Below, piece after piece: positions 9,490 through 18,050 of a DNA stretch of 55,360 nucleotides. The stretch comes from Candidatus Accumulibacter phosphatis (GTDB lineage Bacteria; Pseudomonadota; Gammaproteobacteria; Burkholderiales; Rhodocyclaceae). Below the pieces are notes generated by a model. That model did not search any database. It was given only the letters and a program-made list of their open reading frames with translations, and had not been told where the DNA came from. Both the position numbers and the translations under genes were made by a program. The stretch's first letter is position 1; each line of letters begins with the position of its first letter. The stretch is taken from contig NZ_SPMY01000023.1 in the NCBI RefSeq assembly GCF_012939955.1, forward strand, positions 1 through 55,360. Reading direction: 5' to 3'.

Positions 9490-9960
9490 TCAGGCTTCAG
9501 CCACCTGAGCCGGCGCTGGAACGAGCGGCGACAAGTGCTTCGCCTCGCGTACCTCGATGTGTGTCACCCGCTGCAGCTCGAGCCCCCAGCGACTCATGGC
9601 CTGCGATATCAGAATGGCTTCTCCGGAGTTGAGGCTGCCGTCCGCATTGACGATGTCGACGATCGCGGTCAAGGCCTTCTTTTGCAGTTCAGGCGACTGA
9701 ATGTCATCCAGCAGGTGATCAACCAACTGTAAATCGAGCTCGATCTGTCCGATATTCGGCGCGCGGGCAGTTTGCATGAGGTCATTACAGAATTCATGTA
9801 TTACTCGCTCAAGGGTTTCGGCGGGGAGGCCGAGATTCTCGCGCAGTTCGTGTTTTTCGAGTGCCGCGACTTCGCTGTGGTCGAGCGCGCCGTCAGCGAG
9901 CAGGGCCAGGGCGACGATCCGTGCCATGGCTTCCGCACTATCGATGGGATAATTCCGCAT
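9490..9960 (-). CDS. TerB-like protein
   Basis: 156 residues, soluble, all-helical in character. Two related acidic blocks, ADGALDHSEVAALEKHEL (about 22-39) and NADGSLNSGEAILISQAM (about 115-132), match the repeated D/E-rich helices of the TerB / DjlA-N fold. TerB proteins are linked to tellurite resistance and stress signalling, but isolated homologues like this have no known role. The ATG at 9960 is well supported by AAGGAG eight bases upstream; the longer frame to 10068 is spurious. It is only 16 bases upstream of nqrA on the same strand, so the two may be co-transcribed. A ten-base T run (9991-10000, plus strand) lies just upstream. Confidence 0.65.
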   Translation of the reverse strand: MRNYPIDSAEAMARIVALALLADGALDHSEVAALEKHELRENLGLPAETLERVIHEFCNDLMQTARAPNIGQIELDLQLVDHLLDDIQSPELQKKALTAIVDIVNADGSLNSGEAILISQAMSRWGLELQRVTHIEVREAKHLSPLVPAPAQVAEA

Positions 9961-10135
9961 TCTTTTCTCCTTGTTGGAACGGTCAAAGGGTTTTTTTTTT
10001 GGCCGGTAAAAGACTTCTCGGCCAGAACAAAGTTCCGTTGTGCATGACAGCGACTTGCGCCACTGCACAAGCGGTCACGGCTGGCTGGCGTAGCGTCAAA
10101 TGGTCATGAAAGCCTCCGGGCGATTGAGAAAAACC

Positions 10136-10741
10136 TCACTGGAGCTTCAACCAGATCTCGTTGCGGCGCAGGAACCACGGCATGAAAGGAGGGTTGTAGC
10201 GCGCCAGGACAGGCTCTCCGAGCCAGCCCACGTTTGCCGTACGCAAGACGGTTTCGAGTTCGGCGAGGTGCTCATCGTAATTGGCCTGGGTCCAGAAGCC
10301 CGAGTAGCGAATCACCGCGACGGTGCTTGCTGGCACTTCGCGCAGTTGCACCCGCGCATCGTCCGGTTCTGGCGCCAGGTCGAGCGTCACCTCGCTGGGC
10401 AATACGAACTGTACGCGATAGCCACCCGGGGCAGCGGCCTGGGTCACCGGTGCGGTCATTTCGAGTCGCATAGGCTCTGGTGCCTGGGTCACCGGTGCGG
10501 TCATGGCGAACTTCGTCGAGCCCTTGTTCTTGCCGAAGATATAGCCGGCAAGGATGGGGAACGCTTCACTGCCTGCGTCTTCGGCCGGCGTGTTGATGAT
10601 CACCTCCGCTACAACATACGGCGCGTAGCGCCGGATCTCTATTTCGCCGATCTTTCGCTCGACTTCATAAGAGGGTTCCTCGATGGCGCTCGACAGGCTC
10701 GGTACGGCTGCGATGGCCAGGGAAAGCAAGAGCTTGCGCAT
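10136..10741 (-). CDS. SOUL-family haem-binding protein, exported
   Basis: 201 residues. An N-terminal signal peptide (MRKLLLSLAIAAVPSLSSAI) precedes the SOUL/HBP domain: EPSYEVERKIGEIEIRRYAPYVVAEV, KFAMTAPVTQ, VQFVLPSEVTLDLAP, VRYSGFW-type (VIRYSGFWTQANYDEHLAEL) and the C-terminal ARYNPPFMPWFLRRNEIWL. SOUL proteins bind haem or tetrapyrroles; the role in bacteria is unclear, and export to the periplasm is inferred from the signal. An internal duplication gives two copies of MTAPVTQA sixteen residues apart. The start at 10741 is the methionine of the signal peptide; frames further upstream are not coding. It may share a transcript with the ATPase upstream (gap 95 bases). Confidence 0.88.
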   Translation of the reverse strand: MRKLLLSLAIAAVPSLSSAIEEPSYEVERKIGEIEIRRYAPYVVAEVIINTPAEDAGSEAFPILAGYIFGKNKGSTKFAMTAPVTQAPEPMRLEMTAPVTQAAAPGGYRVQFVLPSEVTLDLAPEPDDARVQLREVPASTVAVIRYSGFWTQANYDEHLAELETVLRTANVGWLGEPVLARYNPPFMPWFLRRNEIWLKLQ

Positions 10742-10836
10742 GGTAGTCAGTCCAGCAGGGGTAGCGACCGGGCGCCGAGCGGCTGACCCGGAACACGCCC
10801 GCGTTGATTGTTGATAGGTCCGCATCGCCTCGCAGC

Positions 10837-13566
10837 TCATCGCAGCGGTCGCGCAGACCGCGACAGACCATGGCTTCGGCGCCGGTAGGCCTTCTCCAGT
10901 TCCATCGCCAGATAGATCGTCAGTCCGACAGCAATGATCGGTAACCAGTCGAAAGCCGCAATCGGCGCGGTGTGGAACAGGCGGTTGAACAGTGGCAGGT
11001 AGGTGAATGCGAGCTGGGCGAGCATCATGGTGCTGATGCCGGCCCAGATCCACGGGTTGCTCAGCAAGCCGAGGTGGAACATCGACCAGCGCAGCGAGCG
11101 GCAGTTGAGCAGGTAGAAGGACTGCCCGACGGCAAACACGTTGACCGCGATGGTGCGCGCCTGATCTTCACTGGCGCCGCGGAGCAGGGACCACTCGAAC
11201 AGCCCGAAGGCGCCGACCAGAAGCATCACGCCGACCATCGCGATACGCAGCGCCAGTTCGCCATTCAGGATCGGCGAGCCGGGAGCGCGCGGCGGACGGC
11301 TCATGAGATGCGGTTCCTTCGGCTCGAAGGCCAGTGCCAGCCCGAGGAAGACCGCCGTAGTCATGTTGATCCACAGCGCCTGCACGGGCAGGACCGGCAG
11401 CGGTTGGGCGAGCAGCACGGCGACGACGATTACCAGTCCCTGGCCGGCGTTGGTCGCCAGGATCCAGGTGATGAACTTGGTCAGATTGTCGAAGACCCCT
11501 CGTCCTTCTTCGACGGCGGCGGCGATGGTGGCGAAGTTGTCGTCGGTGAGCACCATGTCCGCGGCTTCCTTGGCCACCTCCGTGCCGGTGATTCCCATCG
11601 CCACGCCGATGTTTGCCCGACGCAGGGCGGGTGCGTCATTGACCCCGTCGCCGGTCATCGCCACCACCTCGCCGCGCGTTTGCAGCGCCTGCACGAGGCG
11701 CAGCTTCTGCTCGGGAGTGACGCGCGCGAACACCGCCGTATCGTTCGCCGCAGCGGTCAATTCGCTGTCGGAGAGGGTCGCCAGTTGGGTGCCGGTCAGC
11801 GCCGCCGGAGCAGTGCCCGGAGTGGCGCGCTGATCGAGGCCAATCTGGCCGGCGATGGCGGCTGCGGTGACTGCATGGTCGCCGGTGATCATCTTGACGC
11901 GAATGCCGGCGTCGCGACACGCAGCGACTGCCCTGATCGCTTCCTCGCGTGGCGGGTCGATCATTCCCTGCAGGCCGACGAAGGTCATTTCCTCGGCCAG
12001 GTCCGGATGGTCGAGCGTCTCCTGATCCTTGCTCGCCGGCCGCTGGGCGAAAGCGAGCACGCGCAGCCCGGCCGCGGCCATTGCCTCCACCTGTGCGAGC
12101 ACCACCTCGGGCTCGAGCGGCACCGTCTGTGCCCCGCCGTCCAGCGCGCCGTTGCAGCGCGCCAGCACGCTCTCCACCGAGCCCTTCATGTAAATCATTC
12201 GCGACCCGCCGGCGTGCAGGCTGGCCATGTACTGATGCTGCGATTCGAACGGCACTGCATCGAGGCGAGGCGCGCCGGCCAGGGCCTCCTGGGTATCCAG
12301 GCCGGCCTTGCGCGCCGCTACCAGCAGCGCACCCTCGGTGGGGTCGCCCTCGACCTGCCAGTGGCCATCCTTTTCACGTAGCAGCGAGTCGTTGCAGAGC
12401 AGGCCGGCGCGTAGCAGCGCCAGCAGGGCGGGATGATTGCCGGGTTCGACGGCCAGCCCGTTCTGCTGCAGGCTGCCTTCAGGGCCGTAGCCCACGCCGC
12501 TCAGGTCGAATTGAGCGCCCCCCGCAAACAGCTTCTGTACGGTCATCTCGTTGCGTGTCAGGGTGCCGGTCTTGTCCGAACAGATCACGGTCGTGCTGCC
12601 CAGTGTCTCAACCGCGGGCAGGCGGCGGATGATCGCGTGCCGTTGCGCCATGCGCCCGACGCCGATGGCCAGGGTGATGGTGAGCACCGCCGGCAGACCC
12701 TCCGGGATCATCGCCACCGCCAGTGCGACGGTCGCCATGAACATCGCTACCCAGGATTCCCCATGCATGAGTCCGACCACGAAGGTCAAGGCTGCCAGGG
12801 CGAGGATGACGTAGAGCAGGTAGTGGCTGAAGCGCCCGACCTGTCGCGTCAGCGGCGTATCGAGCTGCTGCGTGCCGGCAATCAGACCCGAGATGTTGCC
12901 GATCTCGGTGTCGTCGCCAATGGCGGTCACCACTCCGGTCGCCGTGCCGTAGGTCACCAATGTCGACGTGTAGGCCATGTTGCGGCGATCGGCAAGCGCC
13001 GTGTCGTTCGCCAGTTCGCCAGCCTGCTTGGCGACCGGCACCGATTCGCCGGTCAGAGCGGACTCGTCGACCTGCAGGTCGCGGACCTGCAACAGGCGCA
13101 GGTCTGCCGGAACCTTGTCGCCGGAAACCAGCATGACCAGATCGCCCGGAACGAGGTCGCGAGCGTTGATCCGCTGTTTGTTCCCGGCGCGCAGGACCGT
13201 AGCCTCGGTGGTCAGCGCGCGCGAAAGCGCTGCAAGGGCGTTCAAGGCCTTGTTTTCCTGAGCGAAGCCAAGAACTGCGTTGAGCAGGACCACGGCGAAG
13301 ATCACAGCCGCATCGACATAACCGCCCAGAGCCAGCTTGACCACGATCGCAGCCACCAAAATGTACACCAGCGCCTGGTTGAACTGTTGGAGAAAGCGCT
13401 GCAGAGGGCTCTTGCCCTTGGCTGGGGTCAGGGCGTTGGCGCCGAATCGTTCCTGGCGCCCGGCGACTTCGAATTGATCGAGCCCGCCTTCGCCACTGGT
13501 ATCGAGCAGGTCGATCACCTCGCTTGCCGGCAGATGGTGCCAGTGTTTCTCCAAGAGGTCTTGCAC
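10837..13566 (-). CDS. P-type cation-transporting ATPase (Ca2+/Na+/K+-type, P2)
   Basis: 909 residues. Signatures in order: cation-ATPase N-terminal domain (LEKHWHHLPASEVIDLLDT), actuator motif TGES (DESALTGESVPV, about residue 160), membrane motif MIPEGLPAVL (about 285), phosphorylation site ICSDKTGTLTRNEM (about 325), ATP-binding KGSVE and DPTEGALL, and hinge MTGDGVNDAPAL. The PEGLP motif and lack of heavy-metal N-terminal domains place it in the P2 group; the precise ion is not decidable by eye. The start is the GTG at 13566, seven bases after ACAGGAGT; the longer frame to 13638 lacks homology. A sigma-70-like promoter with a palindrome in its spacer lies about 110 bases upstream. Confidence 0.92.
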   Translation of the reverse strand: MQDLLEKHWHHLPASEVIDLLDTSGEGGLDQFEVAGRQERFGANALTPAKGKSPLQRFLQQFNQALVYILVAAIVVKLALGGYVDAAVIFAVVLLNAVLGFAQENKALNALAALSRALTTEATVLRAGNKQRINARDLVPGDLVMLVSGDKVPADLRLLQVRDLQVDESALTGESVPVAKQAGELANDTALADRRNMAYTSTLVTYGTATGVVTAIGDDTEIGNISGLIAGTQQLDTPLTRQVGRFSHYLLYVILALAALTFVVGLMHGESWVAMFMATVALAVAMIPEGLPAVLTITLAIGVGRMAQRHAIIRRLPAVETLGSTTVICSDKTGTLTRNEMTVQKLFAGGAQFDLSGVGYGPEGSLQQNGLAVEPGNHPALLALLRAGLLCNDSLLREKDGHWQVEGDPTEGALLVAARKAGLDTQEALAGAPRLDAVPFESQHQYMASLHAGGSRMIYMKGSVESVLARCNGALDGGAQTVPLEPEVVLAQVEAMAAAGLRVLAFAQRPASKDQETLDHPDLAEEMTFVGLQGMIDPPREEAIRAVAACRDAGIRVKMITGDHAVTAAAIAGQIGLDQRATPGTAPAALTGTQLATLSDSELTAAANDTAVFARVTPEQKLRLVQALQTRGEVVAMTGDGVNDAPALRRANIGVAMGITGTEVAKEAADMVLTDDNFATIAAAVEEGRGVFDNLTKFITWILATNAGQGLVIVVAVLLAQPLPVLPVQALWINMTTAVFLGLALAFEPKEPHLMSRPPRAPGSPILNGELALRIAMVGVMLLVGAFGLFEWSLLRGASEDQARTIAVNVFAVGQSFYLLNCRSLRWSMFHLGLLSNPWIWAGISTMMLAQLAFTYLPLFNRLFHTAPIAAFDWLPIIAVGLTIYLAMELEKAYRRRSHGLSRSARPLR

Positions 13567-13674
13567 TGCTTTTACTCCTGTACGATTGGTTTTGCAGTCG
13601 CGCGTACGAGCTGAGCTCCTGGAAGCACAGCCACGCACAGGATGCGCCCATGATTGGAAGTAGGATTTTTTTAT

Positions 13675-13703
13675 TTTATATGTCTAGGACAAAGAATAGA
13701 CAA
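13675..13703 (-). promoter_or_regulatory. promoter with palindromic operator upstream of the P-type ATPase
   Basis: On the minus strand TTGTCT (13703-13698) and TATAAA (13680-13675) are separated by exactly 17 bases, a good sigma-70 promoter. The spacer contains TTGTCCTAGACA, a near-perfect palindrome. The same motif is found at 17961-17973 and 18036-18048. An operator inside the spacer is the usual arrangement for MerR-family regulators, but no regulator gene is in this window. Confidence 0.55.
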
Positions 13704-13706
13704 AAA

Positions 13707-14165
13707 GTTCAGAAGTCGCAAGTGAAGGCGGTTTTTGGTGCTGGTCGAGCGCTTGAAGGCTCGACAGGCATCGGAATGGAACTTCAGGACGCATGCTCGC
13801 TTTGCGTCACCAGATCAAGCAGGCGCGAACGATGCCTTGTGCGCCGCTTCGCGCTCGGCGCTATCAAATGCCAGGCTGCTGGAGTGAAGACGACAAGCCA
13901 AAACTGGGAACCCGGATCAGGGGGGGCGCCGCTATGGCGACAATTCACGTAGCAGTTGGCCGGCTCGCTCATTCGCCGACCCAGGTCAGCAAGGCTGCCC
14001 AAGCTTTCTCCCGCGGCTTGCGTGATGCTGCTGTGGTTCCTCGTACGCCTTGCTCTTGGCCCTCCGCCGGCTCCCTCGCTTTCCGACTCGTCATCGGGGT
14101 TCGGGTAGCAATGGAACAGCCGACCGAGTTGAGAGCTGGGCAGGCGCGTCGAATGGCGGTCATGC
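13707..14165. other. intergenic region, no supported gene
   Basis: About 460 bases between the ATPase promoter and the end of the histidine phosphatase gene. Overlapping open frames exist on both strands (for example 13793-14197 plus) but none has a recognisable family or a good ribosome binding site, and the composition does not single one out. Confidence 0.5.
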
Positions 14166-14747
14166 TCAAGAACCCTCTCTTTCCTCGCTGGGGATGACGC
14201 CAAGCCATACTGGCGTCTGGGATTCATTTGTCTGAAAGACGCTGCCGCCACCGGAAGGCGGCGCTGCCTCGGTGAAGGCGTTGATCACGACTTGATGAGT
14301 GACCAGAATCACCGGCGGGCCATCGACGGGCAAGCTGGCGAGAAACGCTCGCAAGGCGTCGAGAGTTTTTCGGCGATCGTCCGGCCGTGCAAAAAAGGAA
14401 TTCAACGCCGGCAAGGACTCTACCGGCCCAAGGTTCAGTAGGCGGGCCGTTTCCAGCGCGCGGCACCACTGGCTTGAAAAGATCCTCGCATTGGTCAGGC
14501 CGACCGCCCGCAGACGGGCGCCCAACTGTCGTGCCTGAGCCCGGCCACTGGCATCGAGATTGCGTTGGGTGGAACAATCGCCGATGACGAAATTTGGCGG
14601 ATCGCCGTACCCCGGCGCGTTGGCATGCCGCAGCATGAGCACACGGCCCGGCTTGGCAAGTTCGTCGAGCGGCACTGCAGGGTCATCGCCCCGCGCCGCA
14701 AAGGACAAAGACATGAACACAAGCGACAGGACGAGCAGCGTGCGCAT
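14166..14747 (-). CDS. histidine phosphatase family protein, exported
   Basis: 193 residues. A signal peptide (MRTLLVLSLVFMSLSFAARG) is followed by VLMLRHANAPGYGDPPNF. The RHA of LMLRHAN is the phosphate-binding and nucleophile motif (RHG/RHA) of the histidine phosphatase superfamily; SSQWCRALETARLL and the late VILVTHQVVINAFT supply the second conserved arginine and histidine. The substrate is unknown. The start at 14747 has AGGAGGAG directly upstream. It is the last gene of the leftward cluster that begins with the SDR at 17871, 120 bases behind the ABC1 kinase gene. Confidence 0.85.
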   Translation of the reverse strand: MRTLLVLSLVFMSLSFAARGDDPAVPLDELAKPGRVLMLRHANAPGYGDPPNFVIGDCSTQRNLDASGRAQARQLGARLRAVGLTNARIFSSQWCRALETARLLNLGPVESLPALNSFFARPDDRRKTLDALRAFLASLPVDGPPVILVTHQVVINAFTEAAPPSGGGSVFQTNESQTPVWLGVIPSEEREGS

Positions 14748-14866
14748 TCTCCTCCTTCCTTCAGTCGACAGGTTCGATAGCGCGTAGATCGAGCTTGAAC
14801 GGAGGGACCCATCTGTCGATCGGCGATCAGACGGCCGACTTGACCATCCGGTGTCTCGCTGCCGGT

Positions 14867-16216
14867 TCATGGCGGCAACTGCCTCGACGCGTAATGCAGG
14901 AACAGGGCGCGAATATCCACTCGTGCCTTCAGCTTTGCCGCCAGCAGATAAAGACCTCCTGCCTTGCGGTGCAAGAACAGGGCGTCCGCCGGTGGCGTAT
15001 GCCAGGAATCCCTTTCGGTGCTCAATGCCAGAGCGGCGTCGCGGATTCGCGCTGGCAGATCCGAGTTACCGAAATCGTAGGCACCGGCGTAGCGCAAGGG
15101 GTCGCAGGCGTGCATGAAGACATCCAGGACGAGTTGCCGCTGCCGTTCCCCGATATCGGCCCCGAAATACCCGATGGCGCTGGCGGCCACGCTCATTTCC
15201 TGCCGGTTTCCGCCGACGGCACCCTCCATCAGCCGGCGATAGGCGTCAACGATGGCTGCTGGGTAGGGGCGGGTGGCGCCAAAGTCGAGCAGAATCAATT
15301 GCCGGGTGGCGTTGTTGTAGCGGTAATTGGCGAAATTGGGGTCGGTCTGGATCAATCGGAATTCGAAAATTTCCCGGAAAAGAAGCCTGAACAGCAGTCC
15401 TGCCACACGATCTCGCTCTGCTTGCGGGGCATGCAGCAGAGATTCGACCGGCACGCCGCCCATGCCAGACATGACCAGGACGCTCTCCGTCGTCAGGTCA
15501 GCGTGCACCTCGGGCAGCATGAACTCGGGCGCGTCGGCAAGCAGTCCGGCGTAGCGGCCGAGCAAGGCCGCCTCGCCGAGATAATCCGCTTCGGCGTGCA
15601 ACTGACGTTTCGCCTCCAGTAGCAGTGGCCCGATCTCGATGCCGCGCGGCAGCAGGCCCGAAACGCGCAGCAAGGTCGCGACATTGTCGATATCGCTGTC
15701 GATACTTCGGCGAACACCGGGGTACTGGACTTTTATGGCCAGGCGTCGCCCGTCCTTCGTTTCCGCCAGGTGGACCTGTCCGATCGATGCTGCCGCCACC
15801 GGAGTGAAGGAGAACCGCCGGAATCGACGGTCCCAGCCCATTCCCCAGTTGGCATCGAGTACACTCACCAGCTGGCTCATCGGCATGGCTTTGGCGTCCG
15901 AGCGCAAGCTGGCGAGGATATCGCCAAACTCGGGCGGCAACAGGTCGCCTGCATCCATGGACAACAATTGCCCAAGCTTCATCGCTGCACCGCGCAAGCG
16001 GGCAAGCTGATCGGCAATACGGTAGGCGTTCTCAGGCGTCAGCAGCAAGTCGCCAATGCGCGGACGCTTGCCCTGGGCTAACTGCCGCGTCCCTTCTGCC
16101 AGCATACTGCCGGCAACACCGCTGGCGAGAACACCCAGCCGGGCAAGCCTGGACCACCGTCCGCCGGGAACGGCCGAGGTGCTTGCGTCGCGTTTGCTTC
16201 GCTCATCGTCGAGCAT
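14867..16216 (-). CDS. ABC1/UbiB (ADCK) family atypical kinase
   Basis: 449 residues. Family hallmarks: KLGQLLSMD (KxGQ motif, about residues 75-85) that covers the active site, AAASIGQVHLAE in place of the usual glycine-rich loop, IKVQYPGV with the conserved lysine, QTDPNFANYRY (catalytic/Mg site) and LILLDFGATR (DFG). ABC1/UbiB proteins are atypical kinases or ATPases that support ubiquinone synthesis or lipid biology. This one lacks the C-terminal membrane helices of classical UbiB, so it is more like the ADCK homologues found in light-stress clusters. ATG 16216 has GAGG six bases upstream; the longer frame to 16258 is possible. Fourth gene of the leftward cluster. Confidence 0.88.
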   Translation of the reverse strand: MLDDERSKRDASTSAVPGGRWSRLARLGVLASGVAGSMLAEGTRQLAQGKRPRIGDLLLTPENAYRIADQLARLRGAAMKLGQLLSMDAGDLLPPEFGDILASLRSDAKAMPMSQLVSVLDANWGMGWDRRFRRFSFTPVAAASIGQVHLAETKDGRRLAIKVQYPGVRRSIDSDIDNVATLLRVSGLLPRGIEIGPLLLEAKRQLHAEADYLGEAALLGRYAGLLADAPEFMLPEVHADLTTESVLVMSGMGGVPVESLLHAPQAERDRVAGLLFRLLFREIFEFRLIQTDPNFANYRYNNATRQLILLDFGATRPYPAAIVDAYRRLMEGAVGGNRQEMSVAASAIGYFGADIGERQRQLVLDVFMHACDPLRYAGAYDFGNSDLPARIRDAALALSTERDSWHTPPADALFLHRKAGGLYLLAAKLKARVDIRALFLHYASRQLPP

Positions 16217-16273
16217 GTGGCCTCGCTTTCCATCTGATCCGACAGTTGCCCGGAACACTTGGCGAACAATTCT

Positions 16274-16633
16274 TCAGAACGAAGCCGGCTGCCGGCAACC
16301 GGGAGAATCCGGGGTTTCCGAATCCTCAAGGGGATAGGCGTCCGCCACATAAGCGGGACCTTTCATCACCATGACGATGAATGCAGCAATCGCTACCGTG
16401 AGCACCGCCGTCCAGTGCAGGACGACGATACCGAGCGCAAGAATGTCGACCATCTGGAGGCCAGTCGAGGCTTCCACCGCATCCCATTCGCCGAGAAAAA
16501 TTCTCGCCGCAAGCGACGGCAGGGACAGAAGCAGCGTGCCGAAAACGAGCACCCGGGGTAATAGGCGGAGCACGTCGCGCTCCCGACCAGCAGGCGTCTG
16601 CACGAATCCCGGAAGTCTGTCGAAGGCGTTCAT
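16274..16633 (-). CDS. small membrane protein, unknown function
   Basis: 119 residues with two hydrophobic segments at about 25-47 (LLPRVLVFGTLLLSLPSLA) and 63-90 (MVDILALGIVVLHWTAVLTVAIAAFIVMV). The N-terminus MNAFDRLPGFVQTPAGRERD and the tail SETPDSPGCRQPASF are polar. No family recognised. It sits between the DUF3429 gene (33 bases upstream) and the ABC1 kinase gene in the same direction, so it is probably part of the same transcript. Upstream of the start there is an AAAGGAG sequence. Confidence 0.65.
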   Translation of the reverse strand: MNAFDRLPGFVQTPAGRERDVLRLLPRVLVFGTLLLSLPSLAARIFLGEWDAVEASTGLQMVDILALGIVVLHWTAVLTVAIAAFIVMVMKGPAYVADAYPLEDSETPDSPGCRQPASF

Positions 16634-16665
16634 CGTGGCTCCTTTGCTCGATGGGTTTTGAACGA

Positions 16666-17124
16666 TTACCAGGTTTCAGCGAAAGCACCAGCGGTCAGGC
16701 AAAGGCAGGCCACGCTAGTCAGCCGGAAGCGCAACGGCAGGTACCAGGCCGGCAAATGGCTGCTGGCGATCAGAAATCTATCCTGCCAGTAGTGGGCCAG
16801 AAACCCGGTCACCAAAAGAATGCTAGCCAGCATCGGCGAGAACAGAAACGCCGACCAGGCGATAAGCGCCGGGACGACACTCCAGACGAAGCACCACGTC
16901 CTCTGACTTGCGCTGAGATCGGTCAAAGTCATGGCGAATCCCCAATGCAGGGCACCGACGAAGGTCAGGATCACCGCGCCGTAGGCAAACAGCGCATCGC
17001 TCCAGAGCTTTGCGTGGTGCGGGTCGACGAGGCTGGCGGGGGCCAGGACGAGAAACGGCAGCAGTCCTCCGTAAGCGAGCCAGGCAACGCCGCGCGGCAT
17101 GGGATTGGGCAGTGAGTGGTCCAT
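16666..17124 (-). CDS. DUF3429 membrane protein
   Basis: 152 residues, about five membrane helices. The block YGAVILTFVGALHWGFAM is the hallmark of DUF3429 (TMEM69-like) proteins, as is the C-terminal HYWQDRFL and LPAWYLPLRFRLT. Function unknown. Starts six bases after the SDR stop, so it is translated from the same transcript. DUF3429 genes are frequently seen with photolyase and SDR genes in bacterial light-response clusters; this is general knowledge of neighbourhoods, not something the sequence proves. Confidence 0.82.
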   Translation of the reverse strand: MDHSLPNPMPRGVAWLAYGGLLPFLVLAPASLVDPHHAKLWSDALFAYGAVILTFVGALHWGFAMTLTDLSASQRTWCFVWSVVPALIAWSAFLFSPMLASILLVTGFLAHYWQDRFLIASSHLPAWYLPLRFRLTSVACLCLTAGAFAETW

Positions 17125-17130
17125 CGTGTC

Positions 17131-17871
17131 CTACCGGACCAACGGTCGGATGCTGGAAAAGCCGGCATCCATCGACCACACCTGGCCGGTCACCCGGGCA
17201 GCCTTGTCCGAGAGCAGCCAGACCATCAGTTCGGCCAGTTCGTCGGGGGAACCAATACCCGGTAAGGGGTACTGGCGAGCCGCCGCGTCGCGGCCCATCG
17301 CGGTACCGAGAATGGCGGTGGAGGCTGGCGTGTCCATGATGCCGGGGGCGACGGCGTTGATGCGGATGCCATTGCTTGCGTAGGTCGCCGCCGCGCTGCG
17401 TACCAGTCCTTCGACGCCGGCTTTCGCTGCCGCAACCGCCTCGTGATTCGGAGTGCCAATCCGCGCTGCAGCCGACGAGACCAGCACCGCCGATCCGGGG
17501 GCCTTGGCATCGCGCAAGGCGCCGACAAAAGCGGCCAGCGTATGGAAGGCGCTGATCAGATTGGCGTTGAGGCAGGCCGCGAAGTCGACCTCGGACATGC
17601 GATGCAGCGCGCCCAAGCGGATGTTGCCGACGCAGTGCGCGAATGCCGTGGGCAGCATTTGATGTGCTTTGGCGACCTCGAAAATGTGGCGCGATCCGGC
17701 AACGCTGGAGCAATCAGCGACCACCTGAACGTGGCTGTCCCCGTAGCTGAGGGTCAAGCGCTCACCCTCCCGGCTGGTCACCAGCAGTTTCCAGCCTGCC
17801 TCTGACAGTCTGGTCGCCACCGATTGACCCAGTCCGCCTGACGCTCCAGTAATCAGGGCTACTTTTTCCAT
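17131..17871 (-). CDS. short-chain dehydrogenase/reductase
   Basis: 246 residues, classical SDR. NAD(P)-binding ITGASGGLGQSVA at residues 7-19, the NNAG position replaced by HCVGNIRLG, catalytic serine in VLVSSAAARIG, and NHEAVAAAKAGVEGL in place of the usual YxxxK. The expected Tyr-x-x-x-Lys is thus not intact: the tyrosine position appears to be His/Glu and only the lysine is seen, so catalysis may be altered. Late motifs NAVAPGIMDTP are normal. It heads the leftward cluster, with the divergent Trp-rich gene 180 bases away and the palindrome at 17961 in between. Confidence 0.85.
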   Translation of the reverse strand: MEKVALITGASGGLGQSVATRLSEAGWKLLVTSREGERLTLSYGDSHVQVVADCSSVAGSRHIFEVAKAHQMLPTAFAHCVGNIRLGALHRMSEVDFAACLNANLISAFHTLAAFVGALRDAKAPGSAVLVSSAAARIGTPNHEAVAAAKAGVEGLVRSAAATYASNGIRINAVAPGIMDTPASTAILGTAMGRDAAARQYPLPGIGSPDELAELMVWLLSDKAARVTGQVWSMDAGFSSIRPLVR

Positions 17872-17960
17872 GGTATCTCTTCTCCAGTTTCACCGGCTTT
17901 TTGGGAGGCGACTCCCCTGAGCGCCGCCGAGAGCATCCGTTTGAGCGATCGAAAGATATT

Positions 17961-17973
17961 TTGTATTAGACAA
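17961..17973. promoter_or_regulatory. palindromic operator candidate (leftward promoter)
   Basis: TTGTATTAGACAA, followed by AAAA on the plus strand, is an imperfect palindrome related to TTGTCCAGGACAA at 18036 and to the site at 13681. It lies 90 bases upstream of the SDR start in the divergent intergenic region and probably controls the leftward transcript. Confidence 0.5.
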
Positions 17974-18035
17974 AAAAGAAAAATGTAGATCACAAATCCC
18001 CGTCGTTTAGCGTATACTACGCATCAGACTTTCGG

Positions 18036-18048
18036 TTGTCCAGGACAA
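18036..18048. promoter_or_regulatory. palindromic operator candidate at the rightward gene start
   Basis: TTGTC-CAG-GACAA, with perfect 5-bp arms, ends two bases before the ATG at 18051. So close to the start codon it could act as a repressor site or overlap the ribosome binding site (AGGA is inside it). Its relation to the sites at 17961 and 13681 suggests one regulator. A TATACT (18013-18018) upstream may be the -10 element of the rightward promoter. Confidence 0.5.
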
Positions 18049-18050
18049 AA

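Noticed and set aside
9991-10000. Ten-T run as a terminator
   Set aside because: No stem precedes it on the plus strand and no plus-strand gene ends there; it is simply a homopolymer upstream of the TerB-like gene.
13793-14197. 134-aa open frame on the plus strand
   Set aside because: Arg/Ala/Pro-rich frame overlapping other frames, no ribosome binding site and no recognisable family; it also runs into the end of the histidine phosphatase gene.
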